From Actinernus sp. WN-2022 (taxonomy: Eukaryota; Cnidaria; Anthozoa; Actiniaria; Actinernidae): 64,000 nt of DNA. Position numbers and translations under genes: made by a program. Where the stretch lies: assembly GCA_030867875.1 (NCBI GenBank), contig JAOWCC010001589.1, forward strand, positions 144,681,745-144,745,744. Reading direction: 5' to 3'. Below are positions 31,077-42,336 of this stretch, piece after piece (positions within the stretch are counted from its first letter, which is position 1; every line of letters starts with the position of its first letter). Under the pieces are notes generated by a model that was not told where the DNA came from, did not search any database, and saw only the letters and a list, made by a program, of their open reading frames with translations.

Positions 31077-32690
31077 CTTGGAGCAAGTCTACCAAATCTG
31101 CTCCATCATCACCGAAACCAAGGATTCAATTGTACGAAACATCTCAGCTCAAGAAAACCTCAAGAGTACGAAGAGCCTGCCATTTACTAGCAGATCAGCA
31201 TGGCTCAGCATTCAAAACGAATGCCCCGATTTACCCCGAGTCCATGTGAAACACGGTACGCGCCCCTCGAAGAAGCTGACCAACATAACAGATATCAAGC
31301 GATATCTGAACATAGCATCCATTTCCAGAGATAGATTGCGTACTCCGAGGCAATAATAGTCCCCAGCTCTGTACTCGAAGGTCTGCTTACTGCACTTCAC
31401 ATCAAACTTGACCATCTATCCAGTCATCAGCTTCAAATGGTAATACAACGGAATTTCTTTGCCCTGGACATGAGCTCCGCCATAACTCGCGTATCCAAAG
31501 CATGCCACATATGTGCCTCAATCCAGAAGTTTCCAAGTGCCTTGGTTAATCAGTCATATCAAGACCCACCAGACGTAGTCGGTGTTTCCTTCGCCGCCGA
31601 CGTCATAAAGCATTGTCGGCAACTCATCTTGTTATTGACAGAATGTACAACCTCTTAGACAGTGTTGTGCATAATACCAGACGAGAAGCACGATACCCCC
31701 CGTGATGCCCTCACTCGCTTAGTTGTAGGCCTACACCCACTTGCTGGACCCAAGACAGTCATACGTGTCGATCGCGTTTGAAGCTGATGACTGGATGGAT
31801 GGTCAAGTTTGATTTCACTAAGAAACCACGATACGTTACATCATCTTAGTGTCTCGGTTGAAATCGGCCGAGTTAAAAACAATAATAAGAACTCTGTTGC
31901 CGAGAAGGCGGTACTAGAGCTAGAAGAGGAGCTTCTACGTCAGGAAATCGGTGACGCACCCGTGAGTGACGTTAGCCTTGCCTTAGCTACAGCGCGTTTG
32001 AACTTACGAATACGCAACCAAGGCCTCTCCTCTTGCGAGCTATGCACACAACGCAACCAGTTCACAAACGATCAGTTACCGTTGTCTGACCACCAATACA
32101 TATTGAGAAAGCAGATACAACGACTTGAGAACCACGCCCACAGTGGAAGGGCTAAGAACAGTCGCGGTATAGTAGCCCCTATGTCCCCACTCCGAGTTGA
32201 AGACCTTGTGTATTTATATTCCGACCGTGATAAATCACGCGCACGAGACAGATACATTTTTGTCGGTATCGACGGCGAGTGGTGTTTTATTAAGAAATTC
32301 ACTGGATCTCAACTGCGGGAAACATCCTACAAAGTTAACCTTTCTGTATGTTACATTGTACCCCGCAACATCACGCTTGCTAACATGCACTTCCTGCTAC
32401 CCATGATGATGAAGAAGAGAACAACATCGCCGATCAACCTCCCCCTCTGTAACAGCCACCATCAGCACCTCCTGATCTTATACGCCCCTACGATCCTGAT
32501 GCCATGAATCCTACCCCTTATCCGGAAAACCCTATGATTATTAGTCACAGTACACCAGACCAGGGTGCAGTTCTATCACCTAGTATATCCCCCTCTGCTA
32601 CTGATGAGATAGATGATCCAGATACAACGTCAAGACCTCAGCGTCACCGCAAACCCCCAGGGTATTTACAAGACTATGTCCTATCATAAG
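31077..32690 (+). pseudogene. Gypsy-like integrase region, decayed
   Basis: Fragments include a zinc-binding-like KACHICASIQKFPS (31494) and the C-terminal part VEIGRVKNNNKNSVAEKAV to about 32490. Stops are frequent. A 37-base segment near 31400 recurs in inverted orientation near 31777 and replaces coding sequence there. The end is Pro-rich (32504-32689) and runs into the 3' LTR area. Confidence 0.6.
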
Positions 32691-32854
32691 ACACTATCCC
32701 GGAATTTAAACATTCGCTATGCATGATATCTGAGTTGTACCGAGTCCTATCTGACTCTACTGTTGTTGACACTTTCGTCCTCTGGAAATATTATTAGTTA
32801 AAATATTATTAGTTAAATTAGACTTCGTGCTTTTTAAGAGGAGGAAGAAGAGAT

Positions 32855-33028
32855 TACTCCAGCAGTTATTGACTACCAGCAGACATTGTTGACTCGCACC
32901 CGTGCATGCGCATGTCGCATCGCGTCTGGCGCGCGTCGTTCGTTGTTGTTGTACCGTCATCTTGAAAACGTGTGCTATTAAATAAAATTCCTAGTTCGTT
33001 ACTTCACAAGTATTTCTCTCCTCACTGG
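32855..33028 (+). repeat. 3' LTR (approximate) of the Gypsy-like element
   Basis: ACGTGTGCTATTAAATAAAA and the following CGTTACTTCACAAG match the end of the 5' LTR at 27056-27130. A purine-rich tract (AAGAGGAGGAAGAAGAGA, 32837-32854) just before could be the polypurine tract that sets the LTR start. Confidence 0.55.
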
Positions 33029-34082
33029 CGCTGGTTGAAACTAATTGAGGGAGGGAACTGCTTCTCAATGTTGGACCTCAATTCTCTTTGTCCTCATTGT
33101 CAACACGGGTATTGTGCGTTGGCACAGTTGAAATGACTGAGCTTGGAATAAGGACCAGGTCTTTGTAAACGGGTCGCTTTATAAAGTAGCATGTTGTCTT
33201 TCTCGCATAGCAGGTGTAGTAAACACAGTTGATTTAATTCTCTTTGTACTTTCCGATCTCCTTCTCAACGAAGGGAACACATTTGCCATTGCCATCCCCA
33301 TTGGCATCTCTGGTTGTGGTGCCACTGCATTTGCAGTTATTCCTGATCCTACTTGCATTTGCAGGCTTCTTTCCTGGCAAAATTGGATTATAGATGTTGT
33401 TTCCATGTTACCTCTCAGCAATTACTGGCAGTGGAACTAATCTCCTGGATATGTCCATGTTCTGAAGTCCTGAAATTCGTCCTAGTGCATCGACTTTGCG
33501 TAGTCCAATACCTTCTTTTTCTTCTTCTTAACCATGCTTTTGTTGAACGCAAAACGAAAACAAAATGGCGGCTCTTTTTGGTGGTAAATTATAGACCGCA
33601 CTGCATTATGGATGTACAAAATATAAACATATATTTGCATATTATTTAATATTTTGGTTTTATATAGCATTTTACCATTCGTAATACATATTTTCTCAGC
33701 AGAATTTCGAATATATATTTATAAGTTGAGCAGGCATATTTTTGAAAGAGGAACGTATTTCATGATTAGAAGATAAAAATGCACTTTGGAAGATAAATTG
33801 GAAGTTTAGCATGAATATTCCGAGTTTAGAACCGATATTCAAAGTATGGAACTAATACTTTCCGCTCAGAACATGAAACGTTTAGACTTTAGAACATATA
33901 ATCTGAACTTGGAAGGTATATCCGAAAGACAGAATACATTCTTAGTACACGGCATGAATAATTTTATATACATAATATATTGTCCGCATCGGCGCCCCAT
34001 AAGTATATCCACAGCTAACACACATCTTTGGAAGCTACATCATTCGGAAATGAAAATCCACCTAACCCTAATGTGTAAAATG
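33029..34082. other. Intronic stretch without recognised gene
   Basis: No supported reading frame, exon or terminal repeat was seen. Confidence 0.4.
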
Positions 34083-34396
34083 TGTCAGGAGTAGTCACTA
34101 TGGCATATAGTAGCCCTTTGTGTTATGTTATGTTACGTTCAGTATATTCTGACGTAAGGTTAGGGCTATTTTAAGTAACTATGGTATTCCTTCCGCCCAT
34201 ACCTACAGTAGATAAGTTTGTATCCGATAAGGCAAATATATAATCAAATATGTATCACCCAAGTAGTATGTCACATCTGGGATTACGACTAGTAGCGAGA
34301 ACAAGGAAAATAAATCAGACTGATATTTGGAGCGACTTGTGTGTGGTTGATTGTCTCGGACACGTTACAAATTTGGTGCTCAGCGGTGGGATTCGA
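34083..34396 (+). repeat. Putative 5' LTR and tRNA primer-binding site of a second LTR element
   Basis: The sequence before the gag start ends ...GACACGTTACA and is followed by TGGTGCTCAGCGGTGGGATT (34374 onward). This is the complement of a tRNA 3' end including CCA and part of the T arm (Leu-like), so it is a strong primer-binding site. The LTR is assigned from a TGTCAGG at about 34083 to about 34370. No second LTR was found, so its limits are a guess. Confidence 0.55.
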
Positions 34397-34413
34397 TAAA
34401 CCTTAAAGGAAAG

Positions 34414-34992
34414 ATGACGACGACGACAGCAAACCTACCCGGAAAGTTCGAAGGAGGCGATGTGGTCACCTGGCTTCGTGAGTTCGATGCCTGTGCAGAA
34501 GCGAACGGTTGGAAAGTCGAGAAAAAAATTAAAGTTACCAGCGTTTCTGAGGAATCAGGCGCAAGCTATTTCTATGCTATCCCAGTGGACGAACGAAAGA
34601 CGTACGCAGACACTACAAAAAAGTTAAAGGAAGCTATCTGTCTGAGAACAAGCAGGGAAAATTATTTTTCCCAGTTCGAAGCACGAATGCTAAGACCCGG
34701 AGAAGATCCTGCATTGTTCAAGTGGGAACTAGAAGAACTCTTATTGAAAGCCGATCCAGAAATAGAGGCCAGCGCCACGGAAGCTCTTCTAGCAAGACAG
34801 TTCATGAGAGGTTTACCAAAAGACCTCAAAATCAAGCTACTGCAACACGACCCGACACCAACCCTCGACAAAACGATGAACTTCGTACAGCGCTATAGGG
34901 CTATACAGGAGTTTACGGACACAAGTCACGCCTCGGCCACGGCGACGCCCGAAATTACGCAGCTAGTGGCTCTTGTGTCCGAGATGGCCGTA
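34414..34992 (+). CDS. LTR-element Gag, N-terminal part
   Basis: From ATG 34414 (MTTTTANLPGKFEGGDVVTW) the frame encodes a capsid-like Gag with FSQFEARMLRPGEDPALF, ARQFMRGLPKDLKIKLL and an alpha-helical tail typical of Ty3/Gypsy Gag. The frame is interrupted at 34992 by a 194-bp hairpin MITE; an upstream ATG at 34351 is less likely because it precedes the primer-binding site. After the insertion the zinc-knuckle half continues in another frame. Confidence 0.75.
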
Positions 34993-35186
34993 GCCTGTCC
35001 CAGGCTCTCAGATAGTGGGAATGGGGTTGGAAAGGGAGCGAAAGTAAAACGCAGGCCAATAAAAGAAGTGGGGGACTGGGAGAGAGAAAGGGGAAATCTT
35101 TCTCTCTCCCAGTCCCCCTCTTCTCTTTTTCGCCTGCGTTTTTCTTTCGCTGCCTTTCCCACTATCTGAGAGCCTGGAACAGGCTA
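34993..35186. mobile_element. 194-bp hairpin MITE with 11-bp target duplication, inserted in gag
   Basis: The arms GCCTGTCCCAGGCTCTCAGA and its near-perfect reverse complement at the right end fold into one long hairpin with the purine/pyrimidine tract GGGGGACTGGGAGAGAGAAA in the middle. AGATGGCCGTA is present on both sides (34982-34992 and 35187-35197). A duplication of 9-11 bases is typical of Mutator-like elements. The net 205-base gain shifts the gag frame by one. Confidence 0.9.
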
Positions 35187-35464
35187 AGATGGCCGTAAAA
35201 CAAAATCAAATGGAAGACGCCATTTCGAGTGTACGAAGTGCTCAGCAAATAAGCACCCCGAGGAGGGAAACACGAGCAAAAGGCCCTATCAGAGAGCGCG
35301 ATACAAGAACGTGCTACAAATGTGGAGAACAAGGCCACATATCAAGAGCCTGCTGGCTAAACCAGAGGCAAGAATCTGGAGGGAAATGTTACGAATGTCA
35401 AGGATTTGGACATATCGCAAAAGACTGCGCCAATCATTTAAACTCCAGAAGGGCGGCTCGATAA
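35187..35464 (+). CDS. LTR-element Gag C-terminus with two CCHC zinc knuckles
   Basis: It encodes CYKCGEQGHISRAC and CYECQGFGHIAKDC, two canonical CX2CX4HX4C nucleocapsid knuckles that bind the element's RNA. It ends at 35462-35464. It was originally continuous with the gag part before the hairpin MITE; the protease follows in the -1 frame. Confidence 0.8.
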
Positions 35465-36309
35465 GTGGTACCGTTAGTCGCCCTGTTGTAAGTAATGTCT
35501 CCAACAATGACCTAGATCGTTCATGTTTTAGTATACCTACACAACCTTTCGTTAAATGCTTTGTTGATGGGGTAGAAATTCATGCTTTAGTAGATACCGG
35601 TTCGATGAGAACCTTTATCAGTGATGAGTTTCACGCAATTATCGACATTAACAATGTAGTTATCAATACATCTACGCCCGAACAGTGTGTTTCTATCACA
35701 GGGGGTAGTTTGAATATTCTAGGATGTCTACCAGCTACAGTTAAGTTTCCTAAGAGTAAGATAACGTGTAAAGGAAATTTCCTCGTTAGCAATAATATTA
35801 GTTATGACTGTGTATTGGGATGGGACTTTCTTGTTACCAATAATTTAGATTTGCGTGGAGAAGTCTATAAGGGTCACAAATCTTATTGTCTGGTAGGGCC
35901 CCATGGTAGGACCATTGTTAGCACTTGCTATCTTCCTAGTAAAGCGGGCAGTGTTTCGGGAGTGATCGAGGCAACTTGTGTTCCTGTGTCCAAAACCGAC
36001 TCTTGTGCAGGGGATACGGCCACCCTTGCTCAGTCCCGTTTAAAGGCCGAGATCCCAATTCGCTTAGACGAGGATGTGGTTATACCAGCTAGAATGGAAA
36101 TGATAGTAGAAGGGAGACTATCTAAGTCAGTTTCATCAGCAGTAGGCATGATCGCACCGCTAAGCGGAGACTTAAAAGAGAGTTCAGAAGCACATATCGC
36201 GCACGCTGTTGTTAGTCCCCAGGGTAGAAGCGGATCATTAAGAATTATGAATAAGCTCGCAGAACCTATCGAATTAACCTCGGGGTTAAAAATCGCGGGT
36301 GTGGCTTAG
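35465..36309 (+). CDS. LTR-element aspartic protease (retropepsin) and pol start
   Basis: The frame (open from before 35465, overlapping gag) contains ALVDTGSMRTFIS, the catalytic Asp-Thr-Gly of a retropepsin, and CVLGWDFLV, the second conserved segment. It stays open to a stop at 36307-36309, with no reverse transcriptase after it. The -1 frame relation to gag could be programmed frameshifting or decay. The rest of pol and the 3' LTR are missing, so the element is a 5' fragment. Confidence 0.75.
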
Positions 36310-36494
36310 ACATTCAAGAAGATCGTTTATATATACAGAAAACAAGAATGGACCGAGCACAGATCCTTAAAGCACTCCAGTGGTAACTAACTATACGTGG
36401 TAACGACGACGACTCACCAACAACAGTACGTTGTGTTCGTGATCGAGGTACGATCTGAACCAAGATAAGCACTTAGGATCAACACCAGCAGCAG

Positions 36495-36645
36495 GCAGTT
36501 TTTTTGAGGATCACGGGATTAACCGCATCAAACGCTTTCTTCATATACAGATAGATAACACCAGACACTTGACCCCGATTCATATTGTTCAGCAAACCGT
36601 CACAAAACTGTAGTAAAGCATGAGATGCTGACTTCTTACGCTTCC
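36495..36645 (-). pseudogene. LINE reverse transcriptase fragment
   Basis: Minus-strand reading gives SASHALLQFCDGLLNNM followed by SGVIYLYMKKAFDAVNPVIL, the RT motif A region with its catalytic Asp in AFDAV. Only about 50 codons remain. Confidence 0.7.
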
Positions 36646-37061
36646 TCTTCGATTATATGGAGAAAATTGATAACTTTCTGTCTCTGGTTTTTTCTATCGA
36701 TCTCAAAGCTTCCAGGCATATACAAGTCGGTTCTTTACGACATTCTCATTCACACTGAAACAGTTCTGACACCATGTCATATTCATAACTTCAAAGAACT
36801 AACTCCATTATACATGAATTAGCATAATGTAATATATTATTATAATAATGTAATATCATGACAATTATAACTATAATAATTACGGATTATCATGTCGGTA
36901 GTAATTGTAGGAAACATTATTATTATTATTGTCATTAAAATATAGATTACAGAGAAAATCACTGATACGTACTTGGAATAAATTTATTAGTAATTACATG
37001 TCCACTTCATGAACAAATAAAATTATATGACAATTTAATTTTATTTGTCTTCTTACTTCAG

Positions 37062-37233
37062 CAAGTACAGCTATAAATCCTTCCCCTACCAGCAGTGACG
37101 ACTCCACCAGCGCTGTATTTAAGTCTACCGACATCGTCCCTACCATCACTGGTACTCTAAGCCCTAACACTACTGCCATCTCTACTAACTCAAGTCCATC
37201 TAGCTTCTGTAAAGGCCTACTTGACGCAGGAAG
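37062..37233 (+). CDS. Host gene internal exon (candidate): Ser/Thr-rich linker leading into the C-terminal domain
   Basis: After a strong acceptor (TGTCTTCTTACTTCAG, to 37061) a frame opens that is almost all Ser, Thr, Pro and Asn (STAINPSPTSSDDSTSAV), ends SFCKGLLDAG, and meets a donor GTGACT at 37234. Entry phase is 1 and exit phase is 2. The exit phase matches the exon at 40908. The joined border would give a Cys-containing lead-in to the intelectin/fibrinogen-like domain, where such a Cys is usual. A mucin-like stalk between Apple and lectin-like domains is plausible. The exon before it is not identified, because exon 1 leaves phase 0. Confidence 0.5.
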
Positions 37234-37360
37234 GTGACTAAAATGCACATTAAAGGCTGTTTATCTGTCATGTTCTGCCAATGTACTGGCCTGCATCCTA
37301 GTCACGATAACGATGGTTCATTTGTTTATAGTTCTGTTATGCAATTATATAGCCATAATC

Positions 37361-37660
37361 GTAGCTATCTGCCATGTAAATCATATATCGAGATCAGTAC
37401 CAGTGCAATGAAACTGCATGTGTGTAGCTAGCTCCAGTGCAATGAGACTACATGTGCGTATCTTGGCTATCTGTTGTGTAAATTATCATTATATATCTGC
37501 AGTACCAGTACGCGTACAATGAAACCGTACATGTGTAGCTAGCTATCTGTCATGTAAATAATCTGTATAGAGATCAGTAGACTCCGTGTTGTATCGGTAG
37601 ATACAGATCCGAGCCCCTTGCTATCTGTCATGTAAATCACCTGTAGAGATCAGTGCAATA
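37361..37660 (+). repeat. Diverged minisatellite, about 3-4 units of roughly 100 bp
   Basis: CTATCTGYCATGTAAAT, GAGATCAGTA and GTGCAATGARAC recur in order with changing spacing. Confidence 0.55.
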
Positions 37661-38404
37661 AGTAATTGTCGCGCTTTTATCAGACATTTCGCCCTATAAA
37701 CAGAAATATCACACAACTATGAAACAATAGTCATATATATAGTTCTCGGATCGCCATTTTGAAAGGAAACCAAGCCTTTGGTGATATCGATGCTGTAGTT
37801 GAGACAGCTTAGTTAGAGCCTTGTAGTTAGTTAACACGGTCGGTATAAACTGCAGGTTTGTAGGTTCAAGTTCCGACGCTCGAAGCTAGGTCTAATTCTG
37901 CTTCGGAATCACTAGCTTCTGACAAGTTCCGAAGCCAGAGCCTCAACGAGGTCTCGTTCTGCCTCTATCGGAATCACTTTCGTATCTGCAGAAGTGAACC
38001 GAAAGTTTGAATAGGTATAGAAACGTCATACTTACGCTTTAAGTTGATCCATATATAACTTGCCATGTGCACGTTGTTGTTCTGAGACGCAAATGAGCTG
38101 AACTTGATCCCTAAAACTTGTCATCTTGATTAAATAAATCAAATCTGCAGGAAGCGACAGCCGATTTTAAGCTACCCTAACTGAAAATATTGACGCAACT
38201 GAAGAGCTCGAGTGCCGCAAGATTGGAATAGCTTTCACGACTAATTCGTGCACTAGTGCAGTGTTCATTTGGGAGGCAAAGGTGAAACGTTGGACCGTAG
38301 GTTTCATATTTTGGAAATATTTCTAATATATAGCTGATATTCGATCCTGTCGTGTCGTGCCTGTAACGTCCTTTTCTCTCGCAGCCGTTTTGCAATTGAC
38401 AGTT

Positions 38405-38708
38405 GTTATGTGTATTATCGTATGTAGTACATGTGTATTATCGTATGTATTACATGTGTATTATCGTATGTATTACCGTATAACTTGTATTACATGTGTA
38501 TTATCGTATGTATTACATGATTGTGTGTTATCGTATGTATTACATGTGTGTTATCGTATGTATTACATGTGTGTTATCGTATGTATTACATGTGTGTTAT
38601 CGTATGTATTACATGTGTGTTATCGTATGTATTACATGTGTGTTATCGTATGTATTACATGTGTGTTATCGTATGTATTACATGTGTGTTATCGTATGTA
38701 TTACATGC
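38405..38708 (+). repeat. 23-bp minisatellite array 1
   Basis: About 13 units of CATGTGTGTTATCGTATGTA plus TTA, irregular at the left end (TGTATT variant) and nearly identical to the right. Open frames across it (CVIVCITCVLSYVLH) are repeat artefacts: 23 is not a multiple of three and all three frames stay open. Confidence 0.95.
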
Positions 38709-40404
38709 ATCGGGTGGAATCACATTGTTTTAGGCGACATTTACTCGCGTCCGTGAGATATGAATAATTATGATACGCCTTATTAGATATTCAGCAAAGC
38801 GCTTGTGATTGGCTGCTAGGGAATCCTTCTGGGAATACCTCATTCCCATACTTGCTATTGGGCCTGTCAATCACTGTCATCTATCTTGTCATGGGACTAA
38901 CTGAAATCCCAAAGCTCTTTAAGAGATTTCAATAGACCTTGGGTAAATAGGTAAACTCGGTTACAGTAAAAGATCACTGCAAAATCAATTTGCCGTGGCT
39001 ACTTGGGTTATAAATTTGGTCGCGCGAAGTTTCCAAACCTATTTCGTTTGCGTTCGATGTTTGACTCATGTCAACATTAAAATGGAGTATAATGTCTGCA
39101 TTTAGAGCTTATTCGAAAAGCCTAAGTCAAATTCAGCAAGCTTTATTTTAGTCCCATATTTGTGAAACTAGTTAAATAAAAGTGAACCTCGGCATTGTTC
39201 GCACGAGCTATCCAAGCGAAAGATTTCAAACTCCATACAAGCTATAAAAGTTTTTTTAAACTCTTGACCAAAGCGCTTTATTAAACACGAAAAGTCATGA
39301 TCACTCACTTTGAGAGCGCACCATAAAAAATGTGTGGAAACAGTTCTATAATTTTGTAGCTTTAAATCAAAATACGAGTTGGTTCTGATCACAGCACTTT
39401 ACTAAACATAAAATAACGATCATATTCAGAAGTTCGCATCACTGACCTAAAGGTTTAGAAACAATTTATGTACTTTTGTAGCTTTAAAATAAGATATCAT
39501 TGAAGCTTATTTGACCACTAGAAGTCTAGATATCAGTAAAAGAATCGTAACTCGAGTTCAATCAGTAAAGCCGAAAATTAATTTTCGGAACAGTTCGCTT
39601 CTAGGCCACACATAATCGTGGGAAAGGTCTCGTTTTAAAGCTTAAGACATAAACAATCCGTCTGTTTAATCGCTTGTGATGCGCTCTTGATTTCTGAACT
39701 TGTTTTCTTCGTTTAAGTTTTTTCATTTCACAAAGCGCGTTGGTTTTATACCAAAGGCAAAGTGCCGCTTAACTATAATACTGATCAGAAGCTGATCCGC
39801 AGTAAAGCCTAACCCAATTACTCTTTTCACTGCCGTCCTTTGTTTCGGTATCTTTTGTTAAAATTCAGGAGGCGGAGCTTAGGATTGCCCGCGGGAGTTC
39901 TAAAAGTTAATAAATATGCAAGCATCGAAGGCGATTTGACTGATGCAAAAACATTCAAGTTTCATGGTAGAAATATTTATATGATTTCGATAAGAAAACA
40001 CTCGATAACAGATGAATAATCAAATAATCTTTTTCCGGTGTTACAAATTTTGGATACTTAAGATTTCGCGAGAAAATAAGTGTTGAATAGCTAATGAAAA
40101 CACTTTCCATACGATTTCTGTCTGAAAAGACTCAAACTTCAACCTGTTTTTCATGGCACAGAAGTTCACTTAATTTACCTCCAAATTAGCGGTATTTACA
40201 GCGTAATATCTCTTCTTTAAAATGCCGCTGTTACATTTTTTGTTTAAGTTTTTGTTTTAACTATAAATCGACAATATTTTCGGGATGTAGCCGAGTTTTG
40301 GCCAGTTTTCTTTGTAATTTGGCATGTTCGCTCGAGCAGAAATTTGAATCAAGCGCGTGAAACCGTGTCACGTGACCCAGAAAATGTCGCCGGATTCTGC
40401 CCGA
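38709..40404. other. Spacer between the two 23-bp arrays, no gene recognised
   Basis: A+T-rich, with no open frame of note and no exon of the host gene recognised. Confidence 0.4.
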
Positions 40405-40765
40405 TGGTGTGTTATCGTATGTATTACATGTGTGTTATCGTATGTATTACATGTGTGTTATCGTATGTATTACATATGTGTTATCGTATGTATTACATGT
40501 GTGTTATCGTATGTATTACATGTGTGTTATCGTATGTATTACATGTGTGTTATCGTATGTATTACATGTGTGTTATCGTATGTATCACATGTGTGCTATC
40601 GTATGTATTACATGTGTGCTATCGTATGTATTACATGTGTATTATCGTATGTATTACATGTGTGTTATCGTATGTGTTACATGTGTATTATCGTATGTAT
40701 TACATGTGTGTTATCGTATGTGTTACATGTGTATTATCGTACATGTGTATTATGTATTATTTGTA
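40405..40765 (+). repeat. 23-bp minisatellite array 2
   Basis: About 15 units of the same 23-bp sequence and orientation as array 1, with TGTGCTATCG, TGTATT and GTGTTAC variants on the right side. Confidence 0.95.
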
Positions 40766-40907
40766 TTTTAGTAACAGTTCACAAAGAATTCTGATCAAAC
40801 ATGCAGCCGAAATTATGTTGTGTCTAGTTTGATCATGATCAAGATTTTGTGATGATCTGGATCGATCATTTTAGCATGATCTTCTTTGTTTTGCTTTATT
40901 TTATAAG

Positions 40908-41040
40908 TTCGACAGGAAGTAAAGCCTACTCGTTTGAATATGGCCCAGGCACGAAGACTGATGTGTACTGTGATATGGGAGATATTACCGGATGTGGGGG
41001 TGGGGGATGGACCTTGGTCATGAAGATCAATGGTGCTAAA
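40908..41040 (+). CDS. Host gene exon: start of fibrinogen/intelectin-like domain
   Basis: Acceptor TTTATAAG (to 40907) and donor GTAAGT (41041). It encodes SKAYSFEYGPGTKTDVYCDM, a Gly-rich turn, then GGGGWTLVMKINGAK. YCDM...GGGWTLV is the classic opening of fibrinogen-C and intelectin-type domains in secreted animal proteins. Entry phase 2 fits the linker exon at 37062-37233, and exit phase 0 fits the exon at 50192. An alternative acceptor at 40915 would need a phase-1 partner. Confidence 0.75.
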
Positions 41041-41299
41041 GTAAGTATACGTTTTTTTCTTGCATGGTCTACAACACTTTATATACAAAGGATATGCACA
41101 GAGAGAAACGTTTCAGAAAAAGGTTTAAATTTTGGAATTGTAACAAAATGAGTAAAAGTTGCTTCAATATTGACAAAAGCGGACTGAATTCGGATCGTAA
41201 AAGGTTTCTAAATATTAGTTATTTTGAGATTGTATTTGGAAGGCTTGCAGTAAAAATTTTTTTTACATGATCTGTAAAAACCATGAAGGGGTAAGGAGG

Positions 41300-41780
41300 A
41301 TGGGGTAGGTACAGCCGACGTTCGAACGTTCTAGCTTAATGTCGATTTGGGGTGGAGGGGCAAAGGGAGGAGATTTGACATTTTCTCCCCCAAAAGAGTC
41401 AAATTCCCTACACTTGGAACAACACCTTTGGTCAATGATATCAAAATTCCCTACCCCACTGCCATACCTCCCTTATGTTTCCTATAAATAACCCCACCCG
41501 CAGGCAGCCTATGACAAAATCCTCACCCTCGGGGTAGCCCTGCCTGTCAGATAGATATATAGATAGTTGTATACATCTGTACATAGACATTTATCCAAAT
41601 AAATGTGCACTTCACTGGGCTACAAGTGTTTGGGGTCTTTCAGAATTATGAGAGTCGAGGCAGAATCGATCAGAGTTCTTTGAGGCCATTGTCTCTATAC
41701 ATAAAGCATTCGTATATGAATTTTGTAACTGTAGCTGCTGTCCTATTGTTGGGGCTTAACAGTATTTTTAGCCGACTTTC
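41300..41780. other. Intronic stretch with short G/C-rich patches, no gene
   Basis: Contains GGGGTGGAGGGGCAAAGGGA near 41351 and C-rich complements near 41490; no coding sequence supported. Confidence 0.35.
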
Positions 41781-42250
41781 CTAGGAGCACTTTTCTATGT
41801 TTATCTGAAATTCATTTTGCATTGAAGCATGGAACGCATTTCATAAATGGTTATATTTATTGCATTTTACGAGGAAATTAGCTTCATCCTCAATCTCCTT
41901 TCTAGGCAAGCAGAATTTGCAAAGTCTTTCATCGACCTTTTTAAATGGCCTAGCATGTCTTACTTTTCAATTTCTAAATCATGGTTGCTTATCCTAAGCT
42001 TTGTTAGAGCCGTTCTACGCTTCAAATTTCTTAAGCGTAGATAGTCTTCGAACTCGTAATTTACTTTAAAATTTCTGTAGGTCCTTAGCTTATTTCTCTG
42101 ATTGGCATTTCTTCTTGTATCATTGTAAATATCACTGTGCCAATTTTGGAACTCTATGTCGCATAGCCTTTGCTTAAGTTTCTTGCAAATTATTGATATG
42201 TTATCGGCGATAGTGTTTGAGGGGACTAAGATATTTCCAAATCCGAGCAT
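41780..42250 (-). pseudogene. LINE ORF2 C-terminal fragment
   Basis: Minus-strand reading gives KLRTYRNFKVNYEFEDYL and ALTKLRISNHDLEIEK, then in another frame RLCKFCLPRKEIEDEANFL followed by a Cys-x3-Tyr. This is the conserved tail with a CxxC...E.NFL..C..Y pattern found after the RT in several animal LINE clades. Frameshifted and without RT. Confidence 0.6.
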
Positions 42251-42305
42251 TAGGACTATCTTACTTATTTTTTTGTCAAATTCCTACCACTTACCACTTG
42301 TCCCA

Positions 42306-42334
<29 letters not shown>
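42306..42334 (+). repeat. Poly(C) run of 29
   Basis: An uninterrupted cytosine homopolymer, possibly length-variable or assembly-affected. Confidence 0.9.

Positions 42335-42335
<1 letters not shown>

Positions 42336-42336
<1 letters not shown>

Noticed and set aside
34926..35162. Glu/Arg-rich minus frame
   Set aside because: It lies across the hairpin MITE, whose palindrome creates mirror frames on both strands.
38357..38767. Long frames in all three phases over the 23-bp array
   Set aside because: A 23-bp unit without stops keeps all frames open; repeat artefact. The same holds for 40344-40832.
38405..40765. CRISPR-like array
   Set aside because: Units are contiguous with no unique spacers and the context is animal DNA; it is a minisatellite.
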